Counted from the first letter of the stretch, positions 1 to 9,664 are shown. The stretch is 64,000 bases of DNA from F23-B02 sp946405205 (GCA_946405205.1 CAMJGL010000002.1:1-64000); one strand, 5' to 3'. Numbers and translations are program-made. Notes: generated from the letters alone by a model not told the origin.

Positions 1-55
1 CTCCTTCTTCTTATGTTTTCTTCTTTTGTTCTACCCCAACTATTGACATAGAACC

Positions 56-2167
56 TTAATTTTTTGTCTGTTCCGGTATCACTTCGTAGGTGGGGACGAT
101 CTCGACGCTTATGCGTCCGTCGGCGACCTCAAAGTCACGGAGCACATCGGTTCCGGCAATGACGAAGGTGTAGGTCTGGATATCGCCGGACTTCATCTCC
201 ATGCCGACCATGCGGTTGAAGTCGTAAGCCACGAGCTCGTTGTCAAGATACACCTTGACGATGTAGGAGCGGAGCTTGATGCCGGTGCTGAAATCGTTGC
301 GGTACTTGGCCTGCACGATGAAGTCGTCGCCACGGGAGAAGGCCTTGGGCACGGTTATGGACAGGTTGGAAACGGTGCTGACGCTCTCGTCCGAGACGAA
401 GACGCTTTTGCCCTCCTCCGGCACGAAGCGCGCTCCCTTATAGTAGACGCTCAGGCCGATCCAGTCGCCATAGAGTGCGCGGGAGGAAAGGCTGTCGGCG
501 TTGTAGAGCTTTATCTCGTTGGGGTTGCTGGTGGTGAGGGTGTTGGGGATGAGGATCATTTTGTCATCCGTGAAGCAGATGCTGTCGTAAACGCCGCCGC
601 AGATAAGGGCAAGGCGGCTGCCGCCGGTGCTGTCCATGCTGTACAGGTTGCGGTTGAAGGACGACAGGCAGTAGAAGGTATCGCCGTGCTTATACAGGGA
701 GCGGTAGCGCACGTTCGTGGTCTTGGGGAACTCGCCGACGGTCTTGACGGCGCCGGGAGCCTGGATGGAAACGGCGTAGAGGTTAAGGTCATAGTTGCCG
801 TCGGCGTCATAGGCGAGGAAGTACATGACGTGGCCGTCGAAGAAGCTGGTGTTGATGTTGTAATCGGCGATCTTCTCCAGCTCGCCGCGTGCGATGTCGT
901 AGGCGTGGAGCTTATCGACGCTCACCTCGGCGGTGCCGTCGCCGTTTTTGACGGTCATGGTCTCGGACAGCTTGAAGTAGATCTTGCCGTTCCAGCCGTA
1001 GGGCACGAAATTCATGACCTCGGCGTAGGTAAAGTCGGAGTAGAAGGCGTTGAAGCCGCCGTTGACTATCTTGCCGAAGGCGTATCTGTAGCCGGAGACA
1101 TCCTCGGCGTAGTTGGTGTAGGCCAGGGCGTAGAGGCCGCCGTCATAGAAGCAGTAGGACTCGATGATATAGCCGCTGTAGACCGTATCGACGCGGTCGG
1201 TGGCGGGGTCGTAGCACAGCAGGGAGCCCTCCGCGCTGCCGGTATTGCCGCAGCAGAAGTACACCTTGCCGTTATAAAGGCTTATGTTGTTCAGGTACTG
1301 ACCGAGCTCGGCGGTGTACAGTGCGCGGGTGAGATCCTTGCCGTCGGCGAGGTACAGAGCGTAGCGCATATCGCTCTCGCTCTCGTAGGATCTGTATAGG
1401 CAGTAGTAATTTTTGCCTATCTGCACGGCGACGGAGTCGTTTTCAAGGCTCGACTGGAACGCGGCCATGTCGGCGTTGACCCTTGAGTCGTGTCCCACGC
1501 GCTCCGCGGGAAGCAGGAGGCGGGAGATGATCATGGCTATCTGGGCGCGGGTGGTGAGCCTGTCGCCGCCGAAGCTGTAATCGGCCCAGCCGTTGAGTAT
1601 GCCGGCCGAGTAAAGGGTCTTGACGGAGCTGAGGTACTGCGCAGGGATCCTGTCGATATCGGTGATGGCCCTGTCGCTTATGGCGGGCATATCCTCGGCG
1701 CCGATGGTGCGGCTGAATATGTAGGCAAGGTCGTAGCGGTTGATGATGACGCCGTCAAGGTACACGCCCTTCGGGCAGGACGAGGGGATCATGCCGCGCG
1801 CGTCGCAGTATCTGTAATAGGGGCTGTACCAGTAGTCGCCGTTTCTGACGGTCGTGTCCAGCGCGTTGCCGAAGTAGGCCGCGTGGATGCGGGCGGCGAT
1901 GACGATGGCTTGCGCCCAGGTCACGGTGTTCTCCGGACGGAAGGTGCCGTCCTGATAGCCGAGCAGGACGCCCTTGTTGTAGGAGACCTCGATGCCGGAA
2001 TAAGCCCAGTGGGTCGAGCTGAGGTCGCTGAAGGTGTAGGTGGTCATGTCGGCAACGTCCTCAAAGACGTTGAGCCCGTCTCCGGGAACGGGCGCGGCTG
2101 CGGCTCCCACGGTCAGCAGGCATGCCAGAACAAGCACTAAGGCCAGTATTCTAAAACACTTTTTCAT
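56..2167 (-). CDS. SLH-domain surface protein with beta-propeller-like C-terminus
   Basis: A 703-residue exported protein. I chose the ATG at 2167 because GGAGG lies just upstream and the product then begins MKKCFRILALV, a normal signal peptide ending near Ala-Ala-Ala-Ala around residue 25. Three SLH repeats follow at roughly residues 40-100, 110-160 and 165-225 (recognisable pieces: GYQDGTFRPENTVTWAQA and RLTTRAQIAMIISRLL). SLH domains are known to bind pyruvylated secondary cell-wall polymer. The remaining ~470 residues are beta-rich with repeated Tyr/Asp/Gly strands such as LYNGKVYFCCG and FYDGGLYALAY, as in DUF5050-type propellers, so a wall-anchored ligand-binding or scaffold role is inferred. 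It has its own promoter and runs in the same direction as the upstream synthase gene. The substrate is unknown. Confidence 0.9.
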   Translation of the reverse strand: MKKCFRILALVLVLACLLTVGAAAAPVPGDGLNVFEDVADMTTYTFSDLSSTHWAYSGIEVSYNKGVLLGYQDGTFRPENTVTWAQAIVIAARIHAAYFGNALDTTVRNGDYWYSPYYRYCDARGMIPSSCPKGVYLDGVIINRYDLAYIFSRTIGAEDMPAISDRAITDIDRIPAQYLSSVKTLYSAGILNGWADYSFGGDRLTTRAQIAMIISRLLLPAERVGHDSRVNADMAAFQSSLENDSVAVQIGKNYYCLYRSYESESDMRYALYLADGKDLTRALYTAELGQYLNNISLYNGKVYFCCGNTGSAEGSLLCYDPATDRVDTVYSGYIIESYCFYDGGLYALAYTNYAEDVSGYRYAFGKIVNGGFNAFYSDFTYAEVMNFVPYGWNGKIYFKLSETMTVKNGDGTAEVSVDKLHAYDIARGELEKIADYNINTSFFDGHVMYFLAYDADGNYDLNLYAVSIQAPGAVKTVGEFPKTTNVRYRSLYKHGDTFYCLSSFNRNLYSMDSTGGSRLALICGGVYDSICFTDDKMILIPNTLTTSNPNEIKLYNADSLSSRALYGDWIGLSVYYKGARFVPEEGKSVFVSDESVSTVSNLSITVPKAFSRGDDFIVQAKYRNDFSTGIKLRSYIVKVYLDNELVAYDFNRMVGMEMKSGDIQTYTFVIAGTDVLRDFEVADGRISVEIVPTYEVIPEQTKN

Positions 2168-2210
2168 GTAAGTACCTCCGGTCGGGTCGGGGCTGAAAAT
2201 CGGCAACATA

Positions 2211-2239
2211 ATTATAGCAGGTTACATAATTCTTTGCAA
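2211..2239 (-). promoter_or_regulatory. Promoter of the SLH gene
   Basis: On the minus strand TTGCAA (2239-2234) and TATAAT (2216-2211) are separated by exactly 17 bp, upstream of the GGAGG and the ATG at 2167. It lies just beyond the stop codon of the preceding gene, so the SLH gene can be expressed independently of the 4.7-2.3 kb operon. Confidence 0.7.
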
Positions 2240-2265
2240 TAGATAATTGTCATTATTTGATGGCT

Positions 2266-4122
2266 TCAGCCCGTCTTCCGGGATACCATGCGGTAGTACT
2301 GCCAGCAGTGCATGCGGCTTATAAGCTCGCTCTGCTCCGAGGTGGGGCTTGCGCTGAGGCTGCCGTCCGGGGTCCCGACAACGCCGTTTTTGATGACGGG
2401 CAGGACGCGGCGAAGCTCGGAAAGGAAGCTGAAATAGGGGTCGGCGGTCTCGCAGCCGGCAAGCTCAAGCGCGATCTCGCCGAGGAAGCAGGCGCTTATC
2501 CTGCCGTCGGCGGGAAGCTCGAGCGCGGAGAACACGGACTGCGCGTCGCGGCCATTGAGATATGCGTCGTTTACCCAGACGAGGAAGGGTACGGTGCAGC
2601 TGTCGACGAGCTGCTCGGGGCTGTCGCCGCTGCCGATGTCGAGCCCCAGCTCGCGGTAGCTCAGGTAGTCCGCGCCGAGGTTCGGCAGATGGTCGCCGAA
2701 GAACACGAGGATGTACGGCTCGTCGAGCGCGTTGAGGCGGCTTGTCAGCTCAAGCAGCATCTCCGAGGAGCACTTTATGCCGTAGCCGTAAACGGAGAGG
2801 TATTCCTCCGCCTCGGGGCTGAGGTCGAGGGAGGTCTGCACTTTCGGTATCTCAAAGCCGTATTTGTCATAGGTGTAGGCCTGATGGTTCTGGATGGTGG
2901 TGGCGTAGGTGAAAAGGCTTTCGCCGCCGGCGGTGCGCTCGGAAAGCTCGCCGCAGAGCACGTCGAGGAAGGCCGAATCGAGCAGGCGGGTCTCCTCGTC
3001 GAAGGCCTCGCTGAAAACGCGGCTTTCAATGCCCATGTGGCTCAGGGCGCTGTCGCGGTTATAAAACCAGCTGTCGCCCGGGTGCAGGTACATGGTGTCG
3101 TAGCCGCAGTCGGCAAGGGCGGTGGCGGCGCTGGGGATATCCTTGAAAAAGCTGCGCATGGCGGAGTTGCTGGTGCGGTTTATGAGATTTGTCTGCATTC
3201 CGGTCAGAACGTCGAACTCGGTGTTCGCGGTGCCGGCGCCGAAGTTGGGCACAACGATCTCACCCGTCACGGCGTTGGGGCTTGAGCAGACCTCGCGCCA
3301 GGCTCTCAGGGGGTGCTCTGCGTAGGAATAGGTGAAGGCCTCGTTTTCAAACAGGTCGGAAAAGGCCTCGCACATTATCATGAGCACCTGCGGCCTGTCG
3401 CCGTCGGGCGTTTCGGCGGTGTAGCTTTCGATATCCCGCTCGACCGCCTCCTCGGAGTAGCCCTCGGGTTTGTCCGCGCTGTACAGGCCGAAGTTATACA
3501 GGAAGCAGTAGTTGAAGCCGAGCTCGTTGAATATGCCCGTCACGTTGTAAACGGAGCTGACGGGGAAGGATGCGTACAGCTCGCGGTCGCGGTAGACGGT
3601 GAAAAAGCAGCCGAGGAACACGGCGATACTCAGTGCCGCGCCGATGACGCGGGGCAGAACGGGGCGCTTTTTTGTGCGGCCGAGCCACAGGCCGAGCAGT
3701 ATCATCGCCGCCGAGCTGAGGATTATCAGGGCGAGGATGCCGAAGTGCATATCCAGCCTGTATTCGCCCGTGGCCTGCAGAGCCTCGCGCAGAAGTGCGA
3801 AGTCGCCCGGGACGAAGGGGTCGTCGCGCCCCTCGACCTTGAGGAGATTTGCGTAGCTCATCAGGCCGAAAACGAGGTTCGTAACGCCGCCGGAGACAAA
3901 GCTGTTCGAGCATATGAAGTAGATGACCAGCAGCATAACGGCGATGGGCAGCGCGTTGAGCGCGATGAGCAGCGGGTTTCCCAGCATGAAGCCGAGGCTG
4001 TGCCGGAACGAGCCGGGCGAGATGAACACGCACATGAGCAGCGTGAAGCCCACGATGGCGATCAGCTCGGCCCAGACGGCCCTGTTATGCAGTTTTACAA
4101 GCTTTTCACGGAATTTTGTCAT
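2266..4122 (-). CDS. LTA synthase family phosphoglycerol transferase (sulfatase fold)
   Basis: A 618-residue membrane enzyme. About five transmembrane helices occupy residues 1-185, followed by an extracellular alkaline-phosphatase/sulfatase-type domain. The catalytic threonine is expected at T298 in GAGTANTEF, matching the LtaS pattern around its nucleophile, and FFGDHLPNLG (D477, H478) gives metal ligands near the end of the domain. LtaS-family proteins transfer glycerol phosphate from phosphatidylglycerol to a growing polymer or to another glycan. The gene lies 9 bp after the PAP2-like gene, with AAGGA overlapping that stop codon, so the two are probably co-transcribed. Whether the product makes lipoteichoic acid or modifies another polymer cannot be told from sequence alone. 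Confidence 0.9.
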   Translation of the reverse strand: MTKFREKLVKLHNRAVWAELIAIVGFTLLMCVFISPGSFRHSLGFMLGNPLLIALNALPIAVMLLVIYFICSNSFVSGGVTNLVFGLMSYANLLKVEGRDDPFVPGDFALLREALQATGEYRLDMHFGILALIILSSAAMILLGLWLGRTKKRPVLPRVIGAALSIAVFLGCFFTVYRDRELYASFPVSSVYNVTGIFNELGFNYCFLYNFGLYSADKPEGYSEEAVERDIESYTAETPDGDRPQVLMIMCEAFSDLFENEAFTYSYAEHPLRAWREVCSSPNAVTGEIVVPNFGAGTANTEFDVLTGMQTNLINRTSNSAMRSFFKDIPSAATALADCGYDTMYLHPGDSWFYNRDSALSHMGIESRVFSEAFDEETRLLDSAFLDVLCGELSERTAGGESLFTYATTIQNHQAYTYDKYGFEIPKVQTSLDLSPEAEEYLSVYGYGIKCSSEMLLELTSRLNALDEPYILVFFGDHLPNLGADYLSYRELGLDIGSGDSPEQLVDSCTVPFLVWVNDAYLNGRDAQSVFSALELPADGRISACFLGEIALELAGCETADPYFSFLSELRRVLPVIKNGVVGTPDGSLSASPTSEQSELISRMHCWQYYRMVSRKTG

Positions 4123-4131
4123 ATCTGTTCC

Positions 4132-4716
4132 TTATAGAATAATGATGCCGCAGATCAGGAAGCCGGCGACGCCGATGGCGGCGCCGAGGAGAAATTCGGA
4201 CGCCGTGTGCCGCCCCAGCTTCAGCGAGGCCCACATCGTCGCCGCGGCGATGAGCGCGCAGGGCGCGATAAAAGCGGGGCCGAAGAAGCGGACCATGCAG
4301 ACCATGGTGCCTATCGAGCTGCAGGCGTGGCCGCTGGCTTTCACCCTGTTGAATTTGTTGACAACGGCGAGCAGCAGCGCGGCGGAGAAATAGGCCGCGG
4401 TGATAAACAGAAGCTCCCTGCCCGCGTGGAAAACGAGAGCGAGTATGAACGACAGGGTGTAGCCCGCGGCGGTGAGGATGAATGCCAGCCTGCGCTGGCC
4501 GTCACGCCCCTGCGCTTTGAGCCGGGGCACGAGAAGCTGTATAGGATAGGCCAGAGTCGGAGCCAGCACCTGAAAGAAGAAAACGGCGGCGAAGAGCCAC
4601 GGCGAGGCAAAGTCCCTGCCGCCGCTCACAAGGCAGCCGATGAGCAGTAGGCCGACAAAAACCGGCGGAATTGTAATGATGCGTATAACTTTTGCGATTT
4701 TTTCTGAAGTCTTCAT
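4132..4716 (-). CDS. PAP2-like integral membrane phosphatase
   Basis: A 194-residue protein with about six hydrophobic helices. Two short motifs point to the PAP2 superfamily: KASGHACSS near residue 127 (the PSGH-type loop with its histidine) and LGRHTASEFLLGAAIG near residue 167 (the histidine of the last motif). The canonical first motif KxxxxxxRP is not obvious and the final SRxxxxxHxxxD is weak, so it is a divergent member and catalysis is not certain. Family members dephosphorylate lipid phosphates such as undecaprenyl or phosphatidyl phosphates. First gene of a two-gene operon with the LTA-synthase-like gene, which suggests lipid-phosphate recycling during envelope polymer synthesis (inference). 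Confidence 0.7.
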   Translation of the reverse strand: MKTSEKIAKVIRIITIPPVFVGLLLIGCLVSGGRDFASPWLFAAVFFFQVLAPTLAYPIQLLVPRLKAQGRDGQRRLAFILTAAGYTLSFILALVFHAGRELLFITAAYFSAALLLAVVNKFNRVKASGHACSSIGTMVCMVRFFGPAFIAPCALIAAATMWASLKLGRHTASEFLLGAAIGVAGFLICGIIIL

Positions 4717-4779
4717 GATCTCACCTGCGAAGATGCCGCGGTCACGCTCTCTGCGGAGCGACTGGGTATGTTTGGGTCT

Positions 4780-4808
4780 ATTATGCGCCTTTCCGGCGGA
4801 AAAATCAA
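4780..4808 (-). promoter_or_regulatory. Promoter for the PAP2/LTA-synthase operon
   Basis: Minus strand TTGATT (4808-4803), 17 bp spacer, CATAAT (4785-4780). The -35 overlaps the stop codon of the MTHFR fusion gene, which marks the boundary between the methionine operon and the envelope operon. The leader to the ATG at 4716 is about 55 nt. Confidence 0.5.
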
Positions 4809-6595
4809 GGTGCGGCCGTTTTAGCGGGACAGCTCTGCCGAATGCACCTGATTATGCGCTCCATAAGTGCCACACGGCGGAACGGCGTCATCAGATACAG
4901 ACCGTCGGTATACGGAGCTATCTCACGGGCGATGGCCGTCGAGACGGTCACGGCCAGCTCCTCGGCCTCGTCGCGCCCCAGACCCTCGTACAGGCCGACT
5001 ATCTCGTCGCACACCCGTATGCCGGAGATCTCGTTGTTCAGGAAGCAGGCGTTGCGGTGGCTGACAACGGGGAAAATGCCGCCGAGAAGCTTACCGTGCA
5101 GCGTGCCGCGCGCAAGCTTCAGGTTCTCCAGAGCCTCCGCGGACAGCACCGGCTGAGTCAGGAAGCCGGACACGCCGTACTCCTCCTTCTCCAGCGCCCG
5201 GCGCAGCTCAGTGTCGAAATTGCGGGCGTTCAGATTCAGCGCGCCGTAGACCCGAAAGGGCACATGCAGGGTGTTTTCGTTGAGCATGCTGACAAAGCGG
5301 GCCAGCTTGCGGGAGTTGAAATTGAACACGCTTTTGACCTCGTCCCTGTTCTCGGTGGGGATGGGGTCGCCGGTGACCGCCAGCACGTTGTGAACGCCCT
5401 CCAGCGACAGGCCCAGAAGCAGGGCCTTGGTGGCGTTGAGGTTGCGGTCGCGGCAGGTCATATGCGGCAGCGGCTCCACGCCGAGCTCCCGCTTGATCTT
5501 GCAGGCCAGCAGGCTGCTGTCGGCCCTCGGGCGTCCTATCGGACAGTCCGCGATGGTCACGGCGTCTGCCCCCGCGTCACGCAGGCGCTCCACGCCCTCC
5601 AGAAAGCCCGAGCCGTCGTCGTCCGTGGGCGGGTCGAACTCCACCGCGATGACCCGCCTGCCGGCCTCAAGCTTTTTCCAAAGGGAGTTGGAAGCGTCGG
5701 ACGCGGGCTTTTCCGCCTTTTTATGAGCGGGAACGGCAAGCCTCGGCAGAGGCTCCTTCAGAGCCTGCGCCGTGAGGGCGATGTGCTCCGGCGTCGTGCC
5801 GCAGCAGCCGCCCACGATGGACGCGCCCGCCTGAACTATCAGGGCCATCTGCCCCGCGAAGTAGTCGGGCCGACCCTGGAACACGGTGCGGCAGCCCAGC
5901 ACGGTGGGATAGCCCGCGTTGGGCATGACGGTAAACGGTTTGCCGCTCAGCTCAAGCGTTTTGATGTATTCAAGCAGATGGTGGGGGCCCGAAACGCAGT
6001 TGAAGCCCACGGCGTCCACCTCGTCCAGAGCCGCCGTTTGCCTGTAAAGCTCGCTGCCGAGGCAGCCGGCGCGGGTCAGACCGTCGCGGCCTACGGCAAA
6101 GGAGACGATAAGGAACGCGTCCGGACGCTCCGCTTTGAGCCAACGCGCAAACTCCGGTATCCCGTCGTTGTCGGTCAGGGTCTCCATCAGAAAATGGGTC
6201 ACGCCCTGCGCCAGAAACCACCGCGCCTGCATACGGTATACGTCGGCCGGACTGCGGCTGTGTCCCCGCGGCGCGGGACCCATATCGGCAAACACATAGG
6301 CCCCATACGGCTCTGCCGCTTCCAGAGCAAGGCGGCAGGCCGCGTCGATGATGCTGTGCGCCGCCTCGTCGTCTCCCTCCGCGACATCGCCGCCGAGGGC
6401 AAAGGTGTTGGTCTTGACGGCGCGGCATCCGGCCTGAAGATAGGCGCGGTGTATGCCCAGTATCTCCTCCGGACGGGTCAGGCAGGCCCGTTCGCAGCGC
6501 TCCTCCGCCCGCCCGGGCAGAGAGGCGAAATATGTGCCCATGGCGCCGTCGAACAGGAGCGGCGCACCATGAAGCAGGTATGTTCTGATGTCCAT
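4805..6595 (-). CDS. Bifunctional homocysteine S-methyltransferase / methylenetetrahydrofolate reductase
   Basis: A 596-residue fusion of the YitJ type. Residues ~1-285 are a homocysteine S-methyltransferase domain: LLFDGAMGTYF at the start and the zinc-binding GGCCGTTPEHI near residue 262. Residues ~305-596 are the flavin-dependent MTHFR barrel, with AVEFDPPTDDDG at the first strand and HMTCRDRN in the folate-binding region. MTHFR supplies 5-methyltetrahydrofolate; the N-terminal domain methylates homocysteine from a small donor or assists MetH. It begins with TAATG, sharing one base with the metH stop codon, so translation is coupled. It ends at its own TGA, over the next promoter. Confident call; the physiological methyl donor of the first domain is not known. 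Confidence 0.95.
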   Translation of the reverse strand: MDIRTYLLHGAPLLFDGAMGTYFASLPGRAEERCERACLTRPEEILGIHRAYLQAGCRAVKTNTFALGGDVAEGDDEAAHSIIDAACRLALEAAEPYGAYVFADMGPAPRGHSRSPADVYRMQARWFLAQGVTHFLMETLTDNDGIPEFARWLKAERPDAFLIVSFAVGRDGLTRAGCLGSELYRQTAALDEVDAVGFNCVSGPHHLLEYIKTLELSGKPFTVMPNAGYPTVLGCRTVFQGRPDYFAGQMALIVQAGASIVGGCCGTTPEHIALTAQALKEPLPRLAVPAHKKAEKPASDASNSLWKKLEAGRRVIAVEFDPPTDDDGSGFLEGVERLRDAGADAVTIADCPIGRPRADSSLLACKIKRELGVEPLPHMTCRDRNLNATKALLLGLSLEGVHNVLAVTGDPIPTENRDEVKSVFNFNSRKLARFVSMLNENTLHVPFRVYGALNLNARNFDTELRRALEKEEYGVSGFLTQPVLSAEALENLKLARGTLHGKLLGGIFPVVSHRNACFLNNEISGIRVCDEIVGLYEGLGRDEAEELAVTVSTAIAREIAPYTDGLYLMTPFRRVALMERIIRCIRQSCPAKTAAP

Positions 6596-8955
6596 TATCC
6601 AAGTACCTTTCTTGCGATCTCCACCGACCGGCGGGCGTCCTTTGCGTAGTGGTCGGCGCCGATCTGCCGGGCAAATTCCGGCGTTACCACCGCGCCGCCG
6701 ATGAAGGTGACGGGCGGCTCGGGCAGCTCGCGCAGCAGGCGGACGGTCTCCGCCATGGCGGGCAGGGTCGTGGTCATCAGCGCGGACAGGCCGACCAGAG
6801 CCACGTTCTGCTCGGAGGCGGTCCTGACTATGACCTCAGGCGGCACGTCGCGGCCGAGATCAAGCACCTCGTAGCCGTAGTTTTCCAGCACGGTCTTGAC
6901 GATGTTTTTGCCGATGTCGTGGATATCGCCCTGAACGGTGGCGATGATGAGCCTGCCCTTTTTGACAGGCGAGCCGCCCTTGGCGGCGATGGAGCTGCGG
7001 ATGACCTCGAACACCGCCTGAGCGGCCTGAGCCGCGCTTAGGAGCTGCGGCAGGAACAGCCTGCCGGCCTCGTAGTCGTCGCCGACCCTGTCCAGAGCCG
7101 GTATCAGGTGACGCTCGACCAGCTCCAGCTCGCTTTCGTTTGCCAGCGCTTCACGGGCAAGCTTCCCTGCCTCGGTCTTCAGTCCGCGGATAACGGCGTC
7201 GTCGAGCGTCATGGCGCCGTCGGACTGCGGTTCCGGCCTCGCGGTGGGAGACCCGCCCGCAAAGCGCGCCACATATTGGCGGCACTGACCGTCCTCGCCG
7301 GATAAAACGCGGAAAGCGGCCACCGCGTCCGTCATCTCCCTCTGATTGGGGTTTATGATGGGCAGGGTAAGCCCCGCGTGCAGGGCCTGGATAAGAAAAT
7401 TCTGAGTGATGAGGGCGCGGTTGGGAAGCCCGAAGGAGATGTTGGACACGCCGAGCACCGTCTGCAGACCCAGCTCCTCCCGAACCGTCCTGACGGCCTT
7501 CAGAGTCTCCGCGGCCTGCTCCTGCTGGGCGGATACCGTCAGGGTCAGGCAGTCTATCCACACGTCCTCCTTCGGAATGCCGAAGGACAAAGCCGCGTCC
7601 AGGATGCGGCGGGCGATGGCCACGCGGCCCTCCGCCGTCTGCGGGATTCCGCCCTTGTCCAGGGTCAGACCCACCACGGCCGCGCCGTATTTCTTCACGA
7701 TGGGCAGGATGCGCTCCAGCACCCCGCGCTCGCCGTTTACCGAGTTTACGGCAGCTTTGCCGTTATAAACCCTGAGTGCGGCCTCCAGCGCGTCCGGATC
7801 GGAGGAGTCGAGCTGCAGGGGCAGGGATACCGCGCTTTGCAGCTTCTTAACCACCCGTGGCAGCATTGCCGCCTCGTCCACGCCGGGGTAGCCGACGTTC
7901 ACGTCCAGAATGTCCGCGCCCGCGTCCTCCTCCTGAACGGCCACCTCCAGAATGTAATCGAGATCGTCCTCCAGCAGCGCCTGCTGAAAGCGCTTTTTGC
8001 CGGTGGGGTTGATGCGCTCGCCGATGACGCGCACGCCGTCCAGCCGCACGGGCACGGCGGGCGTACATACAAAGCCGACCGCGTCATAGTGCCGTTCGCC
8101 GGCGCGTCTGCCCTCAAGGGCGGCGGCCAGCCGGCGGATGTATTCGGGCGTCGTGCCGCAGCAGCCGCCGACGATGGAAACGCCCGCCTCCACGCAGGGC
8201 AGCAGAGCCTGCGCAAAGGCCTCCGGCCCCATGTCGTAGCGGCCGTCGATCGGGTCGGGCAGTCCGGCGTTGGGCTTGGCGATGACCGGCAGACGGGTGC
8301 TTGCGCATAATTCCTTCAGAAGCGGAGCCAGCCTGTCGGGGCCGAGGGAGCAGTTCAGCCCGATGGCGTCGGCCCCCAGACCCTCCAGCGTTCGGGCCAT
8401 GGAGGCGACGGTGCAGCCGGTGAAGGTACGGCCCGACGCGTCAAAGGACATGGTCACGAACACGGGCAGAGCGGAGTTTTCCTTGGCTGCCAGCAGGGCG
8501 GCCCTGGTCTCGTACAGGTCGGTCATGGTCTCGATGGCGATGAGGTCGGCGCCCGCCTTTGCGCCCGCAAGCACGATCTCCCGAAACAGCTCGTATGCCC
8601 GCTCGAAGGGCAGGGTGCCCATGGGCTCGAGCAGCTCGCCCAGCGGGCCGATGTCCAGTGCCACGAGCGCATCGCTGCCCGCCGCCCTTTTGGCGACGGT
8701 CACCGCCGCGGCGACGGTCTCCTCCACGCCGAGGCCGCATTTGGCCAGCTTCAGGCCGTTTGCCCCGAAGGTGTTTGTATAGATCACGCGGCTGCCCGCG
8801 TCGATGTATTCCCTGTGTATGGATTCCAGCAGCTCCGGCTGAGTCAGGTTCAGCAGCTCCGGCTGGCCCCCGGGGGGCAGGCCGCGCTGCTGCAGAACGG
8901 TGCCCATGGCCCCGTCCAGAAGCAGTATTTTGTTCTCAAAAAGTTCAGTCGGCAC
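6595..8955 (-). CDS. metH: Cobalamin-dependent methionine synthase without activation domain
   Basis: A 786-residue MetH. Domains in order: homocysteine-binding barrel (LLLDGAMGTVLQQRG; zinc cysteines in GGCCGTTPEYI near residue 262), pterin-binding barrel (RVIGERINPTGKKRF from about residue 310), helical cap from about residue 600, and the cobalamin domain with DIHDIG near residue 674, whose histidine is the lower cobalt ligand. The fourth, S-adenosylmethionine-binding activation domain found in E. coli MetH is absent; the gene immediately upstream encodes a stand-alone equivalent. The two overlap by 11 bp and the MTHFR fusion follows with a 1-bp overlap, so methyl generation, transfer and reactivation are in one operon. 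Confidence 0.96.
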   Translation of the reverse strand: MPTELFENKILLLDGAMGTVLQQRGLPPGGQPELLNLTQPELLESIHREYIDAGSRVIYTNTFGANGLKLAKCGLGVEETVAAAVTVAKRAAGSDALVALDIGPLGELLEPMGTLPFERAYELFREIVLAGAKAGADLIAIETMTDLYETRAALLAAKENSALPVFVTMSFDASGRTFTGCTVASMARTLEGLGADAIGLNCSLGPDRLAPLLKELCASTRLPVIAKPNAGLPDPIDGRYDMGPEAFAQALLPCVEAGVSIVGGCCGTTPEYIRRLAAALEGRRAGERHYDAVGFVCTPAVPVRLDGVRVIGERINPTGKKRFQQALLEDDLDYILEVAVQEEDAGADILDVNVGYPGVDEAAMLPRVVKKLQSAVSLPLQLDSSDPDALEAALRVYNGKAAVNSVNGERGVLERILPIVKKYGAAVVGLTLDKGGIPQTAEGRVAIARRILDAALSFGIPKEDVWIDCLTLTVSAQQEQAAETLKAVRTVREELGLQTVLGVSNISFGLPNRALITQNFLIQALHAGLTLPIINPNQREMTDAVAAFRVLSGEDGQCRQYVARFAGGSPTARPEPQSDGAMTLDDAVIRGLKTEAGKLAREALANESELELVERHLIPALDRVGDDYEAGRLFLPQLLSAAQAAQAVFEVIRSSIAAKGGSPVKKGRLIIATVQGDIHDIGKNIVKTVLENYGYEVLDLGRDVPPEVIVRTASEQNVALVGLSALMTTTLPAMAETVRLLRELPEPPVTFIGGAVVTPEFARQIGADHYAKDARRSVEIARKVLG

Positions 8956-9664
8956 AGCTCTTTCCTCCTTTTCGCAGAGCGCAGGTCTCCCGCATGGCGC
9001 AATAGCCGCAGCCCCGGATGCGGGCGGCCTGGGGGCGGTCGGACAGGCCGATGACGGCCGTCACGGATTTTGACGGATTGAGCAGAAAATGCTCCGTAAC
9101 GTGCAGGCCAAGCCGCCGTTGGGCGTCCAGCGCGGAGCATATCTCCGGCTGCAGCGACAGCGGCAGATCGCCGTATCCCGGGCTGAAGCGGTCGGTCAGG
9201 AAGCAGTCGGGCATACGGGCCGCCAGCTCCTTTTCGGCGCGGTCGCAGCCGGCCTCGACCCAGGCGCTGCCGCAGGCGTCCAAAATGACGGCCCCGGCCA
9301 TGTCCCGTGCCTGCTCGGCGCGAAGGAGGTTATCAAACTGCGCCCCCAGTGTGCATGCCAGCAGCACGGCCCGTCCGCATTGGGCAAGCATTTTCTCCGC
9401 GTCGGTTCCCGGCAGGAGGATATCCACCTCCGGCAGCCGGAGCCCCGCGTCCGTCCGCTCCAGAGCGCACACGCGGTAGGTGTATCGGGGCTGCACCGCC
9501 GCCGTCAGCCTGTCGGCCATGGCGGCCACATCCGCCCGAACGGCGTCATCTTCGCTGCCGCCCGCGCCCAGATACCGCAGGGCCTCGTCCACGATATGCT
9601 CCACAAGCCTTCCCTCCTGAGTTTCTTTCAGCAAATTTGTCGTTGAAAACAGGCTTTTCGCCAT
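8945..9664 (-). CDS. Stand-alone methionine synthase activation-domain protein
   Basis: A 239-residue protein corresponding to the reactivation domain of MetH. Diagnostic segments are FSPGYGDLPLSLQ, LNPSKSVTAVIGLS and the C-terminal GCGYCAMRETCALRKGG. The domain binds S-adenosylmethionine for reductive remethylation of cob(II)alamin. Here it is a separate polypeptide, a split arrangement known in Firmicutes and Thermotogae. It is the first gene of the operon and overlaps metH by 11 bp. The ATG at 9664 has no visible Shine-Dalgarno, and the best promoter predicts a leader of only about 10 nt. An internal start would remove conserved N-terminal sequence, so I kept this one. Confidence 0.92.
   Translation of the reverse strand: MAKSLFSTTNLLKETQEGRLVEHIVDEALRYLGAGGSEDDAVRADVAAMADRLTAAVQPRYTYRVCALERTDAGLRLPEVDILLPGTDAEKMLAQCGRAVLLACTLGAQFDNLLRAEQARDMAGAVILDACGSAWVEAGCDRAEKELAARMPDCFLTDRFSPGYGDLPLSLQPEICSALDAQRRLGLHVTEHFLLNPSKSVTAVIGLSDRPQAARIRGCGYCAMRETCALRKGGKSCAD

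Noticed and set aside
4640..6649. A 669-codon plus-strand frame opposite the MTHFR fusion
   Set aside because: GC-rich antisense shadow of a clear enzyme; its composition is His/Arg/Val-rich and matches nothing.
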